From: UBA3069 sp050633465
GTDB lineage: Bacteria; Pseudomonadota; Alphaproteobacteria; Rhodobacterales; Rhodobacteraceae
Length of the DNA: 64,000 nucleotides
Reading direction: 5' to 3'
NCBI GenBank assembly: GCA_050633465.1
Contig: JBOEGO010000002.1
Location: 248,001 to 312,000 of the forward strand
A program made the position numbers and the translations under genes. How positions within the stretch are numbered: the first letter of the stretch is position 1; each line of letters starts with the position of its first letter. The notes under the pieces were generated by a model that saw only the letters and a program-made list of their open reading frames with translations, ran no database searches and was not told the origin of the DNA. Below, one piece after another: positions 8,918 through 16,961 of this stretch.

Positions 8918-10366
8918 ATGGATTTTGACACGGTTATCCATGATGGCACTCTGGCCACCGCGACCGACACGTTCAGGGCGGACATTGGCATTACCGATGG
9001 CCGTATCACTGCCATCGCCGAACGCCTGAACGGCGGGGCCGAACGCATTGACGCAGGCGGGCGGCTGGTCATGCCCGGCGGGATCGAGGCCCACGCCCAT
9101 ATCGCGCAGGAAAGCTCCTCTGGTGTGATGACGGCGGATGATTACCTCAGCGGGTCCATCTCGGCTGCGTTTGGTGGCAATTCGTCCTTTATCCCCTTTG
9201 CGGCGCAGCATCGCGGCCAATCCATTGACGATGTGATCGCAACCTATGACGCCCGCGGGGCGCGATCCGTGATTGATTACAGCTATCACCTGATCATATC
9301 CGATCCGACCCCCGAGGTGCTGTATGAACAACTGCCCCGCGCATTTGCCCGTGGCATCACCTCGTTCAAGGTCTTTATGACCTATGACCTGATGAATATC
9401 GGTGACGGCGGTATGCTGGATATCCTGACCGTCGCGCGCGAACACGGGGCCATCACCATGGTCCACGCCGAAAACAACGATATGGTCAAATGGATGAACA
9501 AACGGCTGGCCGGTGCAGGGCTGACCGCGCCGAAATACCACGCCATTTCCCGCCCCGAACTGGCCGAGGAAGAGGCGATAAACCGCGCCATATCACTGGC
9601 CAAACTGGTCGATGCGCCGCTGTTTATCGTGCATGTGTCCACCGCCGGTGGTGCCGCAATCGTGCAGCGTGAAATTCTGGCAGGCACCCGCCTGTTTGCC
9701 GAAACCTGCCCGCAATATCTGGCCCTGACCCGTGATGATCTGGACCGACCCGGCATGGAGGGCGCGAAATTCATCTGCTCGCCGCCCCTGCGCGACGCCG
9801 CCACACAGGATGCGCTGTGGCAGCATGTGCGTGCGGGCACTTTTGCGTCGGTCAGTTCGGATCATGCGCCCTATCGCTATGATGACACAGGGAAATTCCT
9901 GAACGGCGCCAATGCCCCCTATCCCAAAATCAGCAACGGGATGCCCGGTATCGCCATGCGCCTGCCCTATCTGTTTTCCGAAGGCGTGGTAAAAGGGCGG
10001 ATCACCCTGCAACAGTTTGTCGCCCTGTCATCAACCAATGCCGCACGCACGTTCGGCATGACCAACAAAGGCAGCATCGCGCCCGGAATGGACGCCGACA
10101 TCGCAATCTGGGATCCCGAAACCAGCCGCAAAATCACGCTGGCCGATCAGCATGACAACATGGATTACACCCCGTTCGAGGGCATGGAATTGACCGGCAT
10201 CCCCGAAACCGTCCTGAACCGCGGCGCATTTGTCACCCACAAAGGCACATTGAAAGCCGCCAAAGGACAGGGAAATTTCATCGCACGCGCGCCGATGAAA
10301 CTGGACGGTGCGGGCTATACCGCCAAAGAACGCGATGCTTCGCTCAACTATGGCGCTGACATCTGA
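8918..10366 (+). CDS. hydA: dihydropyrimidinase / D-hydantoinase
   Basis: Cyclic amide hydrolase of 482 residues. Metal ligands are visible: HAH in IEAHAHI, the Lys to be carboxylated in TSFKVFMTYD, His in MVHAENN, His in FIVHVST and Asp in VSSDHAPY. The enzyme opens hydantoin or dihydropyrimidine rings to N-carbamoyl amino acids, the substrate type of the carbamoylase at the left edge. The ATG at 8918 follows AAAAGGA; a longer upstream frame overlaps the oxidase gene and is not coding there. Ring substrate specificity cannot be determined. Confidence 0.93.
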   Translation: MDFDTVIHDGTLATATDTFRADIGITDGRITAIAERLNGGAERIDAGGRLVMPGGIEAHAHIAQESSSGVMTADDYLSGSISAAFGGNSSFIPFAAQHRGQSIDDVIATYDARGARSVIDYSYHLIISDPTPEVLYEQLPRAFARGITSFKVFMTYDLMNIGDGGMLDILTVAREHGAITMVHAENNDMVKWMNKRLAGAGLTAPKYHAISRPELAEEEAINRAISLAKLVDAPLFIVHVSTAGGAAIVQREILAGTRLFAETCPQYLALTRDDLDRPGMEGAKFICSPPLRDAATQDALWQHVRAGTFASVSSDHAPYRYDDTGKFLNGANAPYPKISNGMPGIAMRLPYLFSEGVVKGRITLQQFVALSSTNAARTFGMTNKGSIAPGMDADIAIWDPETSRKITLADQHDNMDYTPFEGMELTGIPETVLNRGAFVTHKGTLKAAKGQGNFIARAPMKLDGAGYTAKERDASLNYGADI

Positions 10367-10552
10367 CGGCATGTCCTGACTGCGCTCACGGGGGGGGGCG
10401 CCCGCGCTGCGCACCCCCCTGCCTGATATTCACGGCGGGGATCACGAACACCGCAAAAGGCACTTATTTGCTAGGCCATATTTGTGACGGGCCTTATTTT
10501 TGCCGGATATTTGCATTAACAGTTCTTTCAACACGATCCCTTATAGCAAGGC
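10367..10552. other. intergenic region between hydantoinase and capsule genes
   Basis: A G-run near 10390 and a C-run near 10420 could pair around a GC-rich loop and may end the catabolic operon, though no clear T-tract follows. The right half is AT-rich (TTATTTGC, TTATTTTTGCC, TTGCATTAACAG) and probably carries the capsule promoter. No gene is supported. Confidence 0.3.
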
Positions 10553-11857
10553 ATGACAGAACCCGTGACCCGCACCGACACCGATCACCGTGTTTTCCTG
10601 TTTCTACAGGGGCCGCACGGGCCGTTTTTTCACAAGCTGGCCAAAATGTTGCGGCTGGCGGGTGCGGATGTCTGGCGCGTGGGGTTCAATGCGGGGGATC
10701 GTGCGTTCTGGTTCCACCCTGCGTCCTATATCCCCTTTACCGGCGCGCAAACCGACTGGCCCGATACATTTGCCCAACTGGTGGCCGACAAACAGATCAC
10801 CGATATCGTGCTATATGGCGACACCCGCCCGATCCATGCGCAGGCCGTGGCCCATGCCCGCGCCATGGGCCTGACCGTGCATGTTTTCGAGGAAGGGTAT
10901 CTGCGCCCCTATTGGGTGACCTATGAACGCGGCGGATCAAACGGCCATTCCCGCCTGATGGGCATGAACGTGCCCGATATGCGCAAGGCACTGGCCCAGT
11001 CGGATATGGACAGCCCCCTGCCCCCCGCCAAATGGGGCGACATGCGCCACCATGTGTTTTACGGCGCGCTCTATCATTGGTTCGTGATGTTCAGAAACGG
11101 CGATTACCGCAATTTTCGCCCGCATCGCGATATGTCGGTGGCGCGTGAATTCAAACTGCACCTGACGCGGTTGCTGACCATGCCGCTGCACGCGATTGAA
11201 CGGCGCGCCGCCACGCTGCGCATCCGCTATGGCGGATTTCCCTATCATCTGTGCCTGCTGCAACTGGAACATGACAGCTCTTTCCAGATGCATTCGCCCT
11301 TTTCCACCATGACCGAATTTCTGGAACTGGTGCTGAACGGTTTTGCCGAAGGCGCGCCGCGCCATCATCATCTGGTGATCAAGGCCCACCCGCTAGAGGA
11401 CGGGCGCGTGCCGGTGAAAACCGAAATCAAACGCATTGCCCGTGCGCTGGGCATCACGCATCGCGTGCATTTCGTGCGCGGTGGCAAACTGGCGCAACTG
11501 CTGGGCGAGGCGCGCAGCACCGTCACCGTCAATTCCACCGCAGGGCAACAGGCGCTGTGGCGCGGCATCCCGATCAAGGTGTTCGGCGACGCGGTTTACG
11601 CCCAGCCCGAATTCGTATCCGACCAACCCCTGCCCGATTTCTTCAAAGGGGCCAGCCGCCCCGACCGCAAGGCCTATGGCGATTACCGTCGCTTTTTGCT
11701 GGAAACCTCGCAAATTCCGGGGGGGTTTTATTCAACCGGCGGGCGGCGGCAACTGATGCGCCATGTGGTCGATATGATGCTATCCCCCGAAGATCCCTAT
11801 GAGGCGCTGATTTCCGGCACCGCGGCCCCGCGGCAACAGTTGCGCGTCGTGAACTGA
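10553..11857 (+). CDS. kpsS: capsule polysaccharide biosynthesis protein KpsS-like (beta-Kdo transferase family)
   Basis: A 434-residue cytoplasmic protein. The opening VFLFLQGPHGPFFHKLAKML, then VWRVGFNAGD, YGDTRP, VFEEGYLRPYWVT and the C-terminal VNSTAGQQALWRGIP region match KpsS-type proteins. Experimentally studied KpsS and KpsC add Kdo residues to the lipid anchor of group 2 capsules. Here kpsS, a lipoprotein export gene and kpsC are consecutive on one strand. The ABC exporter subunits KpsMT and KpsE are not in the window. Confidence 0.88.
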   Translation: MTEPVTRTDTDHRVFLFLQGPHGPFFHKLAKMLRLAGADVWRVGFNAGDRAFWFHPASYIPFTGAQTDWPDTFAQLVADKQITDIVLYGDTRPIHAQAVAHARAMGLTVHVFEEGYLRPYWVTYERGGSNGHSRLMGMNVPDMRKALAQSDMDSPLPPAKWGDMRHHVFYGALYHWFVMFRNGDYRNFRPHRDMSVAREFKLHLTRLLTMPLHAIERRAATLRIRYGGFPYHLCLLQLEHDSSFQMHSPFSTMTEFLELVLNGFAEGAPRHHHLVIKAHPLEDGRVPVKTEIKRIARALGITHRVHFVRGGKLAQLLGEARSTVTVNSTAGQQALWRGIPIKVFGDAVYAQPEFVSDQPLPDFFKGASRPDRKAYGDYRRFLLETSQIPGGFYSTGGRRQLMRHVVDMMLSPEDPYEALISGTAAPRQQLRVVN

Positions 11858-11969
11858 CCCTCACGTTGTATCCCACTGGATTTTCTTGGCAGATTCCGCT
11901 AGCGTTAAAAAAAATGCGCCGAAATTGGCGTCACGAGGCAGAATAATAACAGGTCGAGGAGACCGAGCA

Positions 11970-13103
11970 GTGAAACCCCAAGCAAACCGCTGGGCGAAGT
12001 CCGTCGCCCTTTTGGCCGCCGTATCTGTGGTGGCATCTTGTGGCGTGCTTCCGCGCACCGGCCCCAACAAACGCGAAATCTATGCCGGATCGGTTCAACG
12101 CGAAGGTGACGCATTCATCGTCGCCGTCAATGACCGCGTCACCCGCGCCACCGCCGTGGTGCCCGCTCTTGGCTTTTCCGATGCATTCCGCAATGCCAGC
12201 AGTCTGGACAGCGACACGATCCGCCCCGGCGACACGCTGGGCCTGACCATCTGGGAAAACGTCGATGACGGCCTGCTGGCAGGCGAAGGCGCAAATTCCA
12301 CCGTGCTGGAAGAAGTGCAGGTTGACGGCGCAGGTTTCATTTTCGTCCCCTATGCGGGCCGCATCCGCGCCGCTGGCAACACGCCAGAGGCCCTGCGCCG
12401 CATCATCACCACCAAACTGGATGAACAAACCCCCGACCCGCAGGTGCAGGTGCGCCGCCTTGCCGGTGACGGTTCCACCGTGTCGCTGGTCGGTTCGGTC
12501 GGCGGTCAGGGGGTTTACGCGATTGAACGCCCGACCCGCATGTTGTCGTCGATGCTGGCCCGTGCGGGCGGCGTGACGATTGAACCCGAAATTGCCCAGA
12601 TCACCGTGATCCGTGGCGATCAACGCTCCAAGGTCTGGTTGCAGGACCTGTATAAAGACCCCCGATTCGACATCGCCCTGCGCGGTGGTGACCGCATTCT
12701 GGTCGAAGAGGACAGCCGCGCCTTTACCGCGCTGGGCGCCACGGGCAGCCAGAACCGTGTGCCGTTCGAACACCAATCCCTGTCGGCACTCGAAGCCATC
12801 GCACAGGTCGGCGGTTTGCTGTCCAATGCGGCTGACCCCAAAGGTGTGTTCGTGCTGCGCAACGAAGCTGCTGAAATCTCCAATCAGGTGCTGGGGCGCA
12901 ACGATCTGGAAGGGGCGCAGCGCATGGTCTACGTGCTAGACCTGACCAAACCCAACGGCATGTTCATGGCCCGCGATTTTGTGATCCGCGATGGCGATAC
13001 ATTGTATGTGACCGAGGCCCCGTTCACCCAATGGAACAAAGCGATTTCCGCTCTCACGGGTTCGCTGGCCACGGTTGACACGTTGAATTCACTGGGGAAC
13101 TGA
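11970..13103 (+). CDS. polysaccharide export outer-membrane lipoprotein (Wza/OPX family)
   Basis: A 377-residue lipoprotein. From the GTG start the signal runs through VALLAAVSVVASC with the lipid Cys at about residue 24. GAGGAG lies 8 bases before this GTG; a longer reading from 11886 adds a non-signal-like N-terminus and is disfavoured. The mature protein contains a poly-export domain (around IRPGDTLGLTIWENV) and SLBB-like repeats (GSVGGQGVYAIERP; FVIRDGDTLYV). It would form the outer-membrane exit channel for the capsule, and lies between kpsS and kpsC. Confidence 0.9.
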   Translation: MKPQANRWAKSVALLAAVSVVASCGVLPRTGPNKREIYAGSVQREGDAFIVAVNDRVTRATAVVPALGFSDAFRNASSLDSDTIRPGDTLGLTIWENVDDGLLAGEGANSTVLEEVQVDGAGFIFVPYAGRIRAAGNTPEALRRIITTKLDEQTPDPQVQVRRLAGDGSTVSLVGSVGGQGVYAIERPTRMLSSMLARAGGVTIEPEIAQITVIRGDQRSKVWLQDLYKDPRFDIALRGGDRILVEEDSRAFTALGATGSQNRVPFEHQSLSALEAIAQVGGLLSNAADPKGVFVLRNEAAEISNQVLGRNDLEGAQRMVYVLDLTKPNGMFMARDFVIRDGDTLYVTEAPFTQWNKAISALTGSLATVDTLNSLGN

Positions 13104-13107
13104 CCCC

Positions 13108-15132
13108 GTGCCGCAAGGCCAGAATACCGGAAAAGCCGCCAAAGCCCCCGCGCTTGGGCGGCTTTTCTACTACAATGCGGGGTTTCTGACGCAGGCCCGT
13201 ATCCGGCGTATCCTGTCACTGGCGGGCTATGATCTGACCCTTGGCCCGACCCATGGCAAACCCGATGCCAATGACCTGATCGCGGTCTGGGGCCATTCGC
13301 CCTATGCCGCGCGGGGTGAATCTGTAGCAGCCGAAACCGGAACGCCAATTGTGCGGATCGAGGATGCGTTCCTGCGCTCGCTGCACCCCGGTCGCGCCGG
13401 AGATCCGCCGCTGGGGCTGACGATTGACCGGCGCGGCATGCATTTCGATGCCAGCCGCCCCTCGGACCTAGAGGTGCTGCTGAGCGAACACCCGCTGGAT
13501 GACTCCGCACTGCTGGCCCGCGCGCGCGCCTGCATGGCCCGCCTGACCGATGCCAGCCTAAGCAAATACAACGACCACGACCCCGATGCCCCCCTGCCCG
13601 ACCCCGGCTATGTGCTGGTGATCGACCAAACCCATGGCGATGCCTCGGTCACCCATGGCCGCGCCGATGCGAATACATTTCGTGAAATGCTGTATTGGGC
13701 GCAGGAAAACCACCCCGACAAACCCATTGTCATCAAAACCCACCCCGAAACGCAACAGGGCCACCGTAGGGGATATTACTCCGATGCCGATGCCACGGGC
13801 CGCATCACCCTGTGCGATACGCCCGTTGACCCGATCAAACTGCTGCACGGGGCAATCGCCACCTATACCGTATCATCGCAGATGGGATTCGAGGCCATCT
13901 GCGCCGGCCATCGCCCGCATGTGTTCGGCACGCCCTTCTATGCCGGTTGGGGGCTGACCCATGACCACCAGATCATCCCGCGCCGCGCCCGCAGCCTGAC
14001 CCGCGCACAGCTGTTTGCGGGGGCGATGCTGGAATATCCCGTCTGGTATGACCCGTTTCGCGATGAATTATGTGAACTGGAACAGGTGATCGACACCCTC
14101 GAAGCCGAAACCCGCGCATGGCGCGAGGACCGCAACGGCTGGCAGGCCAGCGGAATGCGGGCATGGAAACGCGCCCCGTTGAACCAGTTCTTTGGCCGCG
14201 AAAAACCGCTGCGCTTTACCAATAAACCCGACACCGCACGCGGCCCCGTCATGGCATGGGGCACCAGCCCCGCCCCCGATGGCGCTTGGCGGGTCGAGGA
14301 CGGGTTTCTGCGCTCGCGCGGGCTGGGGGCCGATCTGGTCGCCCCGCTGTCGCTGGCGCTGGATGATCTGGGGCTGTATTACGATCCCTCCCGCCCTTCG
14401 CGGCTGGAAACCCTGATCACCAAACGCGCCACCCTGCGCCCCGATCAGGAACACCGCGCCGAACGGCTGATTGCCTATCTGACGCAACACCAACTCAGCA
14501 AATACAACCTAGCGGGCGACCTGCCCGCCCTGCCCGAAGGCCATAAAATCCTGGTCCCCGGTCAGGTCGAGGATGACGCCTCCATCCGCCTTGGCTGTGC
14601 CAACATCAGCACCAACATCGCCCTGCTGGCCGAAACGCGGGCGCAAAACCCCGATGCGGTGATCCTGTATAAACCCCACCCCGATGTGGACTCCGGCCTG
14701 CGTCCGGGTGCCATTGGCGATGCGGCGTTGCAATACGCCGATATGATCCTGCCCCATACCAACCCCGCCGCACTGCTGGCGCATGTGAACGCGGTCTGGA
14801 CCATGACCTCTGCCATGGGCTTCGAAGCCCTGCTGCGCAACATCCCCACCACCACGCTGGGCGCTCCCTTTTATACCGGATGGGGACTGACCAAACACCT
14901 TGGCACGCCCCTGCCACGGCGCAGCGCACGCCCCACATTGGCGGGGCTGGCCCATGCCGCGCTGATTGATTACCCTCGCTACCATGATCCGGTGACCAAC
15001 GCCCCCGCCCCTGTCGAAGTCATCGCCGAACGGCTGGCCAATGGCACCCTGCCCAAACCGTCCCGCGCCAATCGCGCCCTTGCAAAATTGCAAGGCTGGG
15101 CCGCGACCCACGCCCATATCTGGCGCAGATAA
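13108..15132 (+). CDS. kpsC: capsule polysaccharide biosynthesis protein KpsC-like (two-domain Kdo transferase)
   Basis: A 674-residue protein built from two related halves. Each half has a SKYN motif (LSKYNDHDPD and LSKYNLAGDLP), a V(I/L)xQTHGDAS or VPGQVEDDAS block, KTHPE or KPHPD, and GTPFYAGWGLT or GAPFYTGWGLT. This duplication is the hallmark of KpsC, which with KpsS builds the poly-Kdo linker. The GTG start is 4 bases after the lipoprotein gene. It ends shortly before the convergent ribD gene. Confidence 0.9.
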   Translation: MPQGQNTGKAAKAPALGRLFYYNAGFLTQARIRRILSLAGYDLTLGPTHGKPDANDLIAVWGHSPYAARGESVAAETGTPIVRIEDAFLRSLHPGRAGDPPLGLTIDRRGMHFDASRPSDLEVLLSEHPLDDSALLARARACMARLTDASLSKYNDHDPDAPLPDPGYVLVIDQTHGDASVTHGRADANTFREMLYWAQENHPDKPIVIKTHPETQQGHRRGYYSDADATGRITLCDTPVDPIKLLHGAIATYTVSSQMGFEAICAGHRPHVFGTPFYAGWGLTHDHQIIPRRARSLTRAQLFAGAMLEYPVWYDPFRDELCELEQVIDTLEAETRAWREDRNGWQASGMRAWKRAPLNQFFGREKPLRFTNKPDTARGPVMAWGTSPAPDGAWRVEDGFLRSRGLGADLVAPLSLALDDLGLYYDPSRPSRLETLITKRATLRPDQEHRAERLIAYLTQHQLSKYNLAGDLPALPEGHKILVPGQVEDDASIRLGCANISTNIALLAETRAQNPDAVILYKPHPDVDSGLRPGAIGDAALQYADMILPHTNPAALLAHVNAVWTMTSAMGFEALLRNIPTTTLGAPFYTGWGLTKHLGTPLPRRSARPTLAGLAHAALIDYPRYHDPVTNAPAPVEVIAERLANGTLPKPSRANRALAKLQGWAATHAHIWRR

Positions 15133-15164
15133 CGCGCGGCGGACAAACACCCCGCAGCTTCATT

Positions 15165-15192
15165 GTTCTGAAAATACCTGCCCCGCGCAGCG
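15165..15192. repeat. copy 1 of a dispersed intergenic motif (AAATACC with GC-rich arm)
   Basis: The sequence around GAAAATACCTGCCCCGCG lies between convergent kpsC and ribD. Related strings occur at 36878-36903 and 55696-55731, also just outside genes. The pattern, an AAATAC core next to a C-rich or G-rich arm, resembles short intergenic elements I associate with Rhodobacteraceae. Its role is unknown. Confidence 0.35.
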
Positions 15193-15194
15193 GT

Positions 15195-16301
15195 CTAACC
15201 GGCTTGAACGCGGTCCCAGATATGCAAGATATCACCGCCCACAGGGCGCACCGAATTCAGGGCAAACCGTGGCGCATCACCCAAACGGCCCAATCCCATG
15301 GCCCCGACAGCGGGCAACCCTTCGGCACCCAGCGCCAATCCGGCGCTGAACCCGATCAAACGATCCACATGATCCCCCGCCAGTAATCCCGCTGCCAGGG
15401 CCGCGCCGCCCTCGCAAAAGACCGAGGTCAACCCGCGTTTGCCCAACTCTGCCAAAACCGAGCGCATGTCCAGTTGCCGCCCCGCCAGACCACAAGGCAC
15501 CAGAACCGCGCCCAATCCCTGCCAGGCCGCACGCAGGGACCGGTCCGCATCAGGGCCATGACAAATCCAGACAGGCACATCCCGCGCCGTGCGCGCCAAT
15601 TGCCCCAGCAACGGCAGATCAATCCGGCGCGACACCACCACACGCACGGGCTGTTGCATATCGCCCAAACCGCGCACCGTTAACGAAGGGTCGTCGATCC
15701 GCGCCGTGCCCGCCCCCACCATCACCGCATCATGGCGCGCCCGCATGGCATGCACCTCGCGCCGCGCCACGCCGCCAGTGATCCACTGGCTTTCGCCCGT
15801 CGCGGTGGCAATACGCCCGTCAAACGAACCGGCCAGTTTCAGGGTGATCAGGGGCCGCCCCTGTTCGCGGTTCAGGAAAAATCCGGCCAGATCGCGCTCG
15901 GCCTCGCGCGCGCGCAATCCGGTATCCACCTGCACCCCCGCCGCGCGCAGTCGCGCAAAACCACGGCCCGATACACGCGGGTCGCTGTCCTCTACTGCGG
16001 CCACAACCCGTGCAATCCCCGCATTGATCAAGGCATCAGAACAGGGCGGAGTTTTGCCGGTGTGACTGCAAGGTTCCAGAGAAACATAGGCCACAGCACC
16101 TTGCGCCGCCGCGCCAGCCTGCGCCAGCGCCACGGTTTCAGCATGGGGGCGACCGCCCGGCCGGGTCCAGCCCCGCCCGACGATCCGCCCGTCATTCACA
16201 ATCACACAACCGACCGCCGGATTGGGCCAACACCGCCCCTGCCCGCGCCGCCCCAATGACAGCGCAAGCCCCATAAACCGGTCATCCACGGCGTCAAACA
16301 T
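15195..16301 (-). CDS. ribD: bifunctional riboflavin biosynthesis deaminase/reductase RibD
   Basis: A 368-residue two-domain enzyme. The N-terminal zinc deaminase shows GGRPHAETVALAQAG and LEPCSHTGKTPPCSDALI, the His-Ala-Glu and two-Cys zinc site. The C-terminal reductase domain starts near PLITLKLAGSFDGRIA and contains VFCEGGAALAAGLL. It converts the pyrimidine product of GTP cyclohydrolase II to 5-amino-6-ribitylamino-uracil phosphate. It starts 6 bases after the nrdR stop, so the pair forms an operon, a common arrangement in alphaproteobacteria. Confidence 0.95.
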   Translation of the reverse strand: MFDAVDDRFMGLALSLGRRGQGRCWPNPAVGCVIVNDGRIVGRGWTRPGGRPHAETVALAQAGAAAQGAVAYVSLEPCSHTGKTPPCSDALINAGIARVVAAVEDSDPRVSGRGFARLRAAGVQVDTGLRAREAERDLAGFFLNREQGRPLITLKLAGSFDGRIATATGESQWITGGVARREVHAMRARHDAVMVGAGTARIDDPSLTVRGLGDMQQPVRVVVSRRIDLPLLGQLARTARDVPVWICHGPDADRSLRAAWQGLGAVLVPCGLAGRQLDMRSVLAELGKRGLTSVFCEGGAALAAGLLAGDHVDRLIGFSAGLALGAEGLPAVGAMGLGRLGDAPRFALNSVRPVGGDILHIWDRVQAG

Positions 16302-16307
16302 CGCGCC

Positions 16308-16775
16308 CTACTCCTCGGGCGCGATATCCGGGCGCAGCTCGCTGACGAATTTGTCAAAATCCTCAGCCGCTTGGAAGTTCTTGTAAACACTGGCAAAACG
16401 CACATAGGCTACGGTGTCGATGCGGGCCAATGCCTCCATCACGATCTCGCCGATGGTGGTTGACGGAATATCCGTTTCACCCATCGATTCCAGACGGCGC
16501 ACGATACCACTGATCATCTGGTCGATCCGTTCGGGATCAACAGGGCGTTTCTGCATGGATGTCCGGATCGAGCGTTCCAACTTGTCGCGGTCGAAATCCT
16601 CGCGCCGCCCGCTGGATTTGATCACCACCAGATCGCGCAGTTGCACGCGTTCATAGGTCGTAAACCGGCCACCACACGCCGGACAAAAACGCCGCCGCCG
16701 GATCGAAACGTGATCCTCCGCAGGGCGTGAATCTTTTACCTGAGTATCAATATTTCCGCAAAACGGGCAGCGCAT
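16308..16775 (-). CDS. nrdR: transcriptional repressor NrdR
   Basis: A 155-residue regulator of ribonucleotide reductase genes. The N-terminal zinc ribbon has MRCPFCGN and CPACGGRFTTYERV, and the rest is the ATP-cone that senses ATP and dATP (VIKSSGRREDFDRDKL). Length and order are normal for NrdR. It is upstream of ribD on the same strand. The accessory island starts immediately upstream, so this gene marks the left edge of the conserved backbone. Confidence 0.96.
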   Translation of the reverse strand: MRCPFCGNIDTQVKDSRPAEDHVSIRRRRFCPACGGRFTTYERVQLRDLVVIKSSGRREDFDRDKLERSIRTSMQKRPVDPERIDQMISGIVRRLESMGETDIPSTTIGEIVMEALARIDTVAYVRFASVYKNFQAAEDFDKFVSELRPDIAPEE

Positions 16776-16961
16776 TGGCCGTCCCCCTTTTCTGTCCTTG
16801 CCTCTTGGGTCATGGGTCTGTTGCCCAGTTATCCACAGGCACTATAGGACAGCCGCAAGGTTTTGGGTAGAGGTTTAATGCAGCCGCTACATCAAGTGTA
16901 GCTGTAGCGTGACACGGTTTTTTTCAGAGTTTGACAGAGATGTTTTCAGCAGAGCGCAATC
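16776..16961. promoter_or_regulatory. nrdR promoter gap and island boundary
   Basis: The stretch contains CGCTACA and TGTAGCG as a perfect 7-bp inverted repeat with an 11-base spacer around 16880-16910, followed by a T-run. In the GHKL gene direction this lies downstream of its stop and could be its terminator; in the other direction it lies upstream of nrdR. No gene is supported. Confidence 0.3.

Noticed and set aside
16860..16880. NrdR box upstream of nrdR
   Set aside because: CACTATAGGA resembles only part of the consensus and there is no second box at helical spacing.
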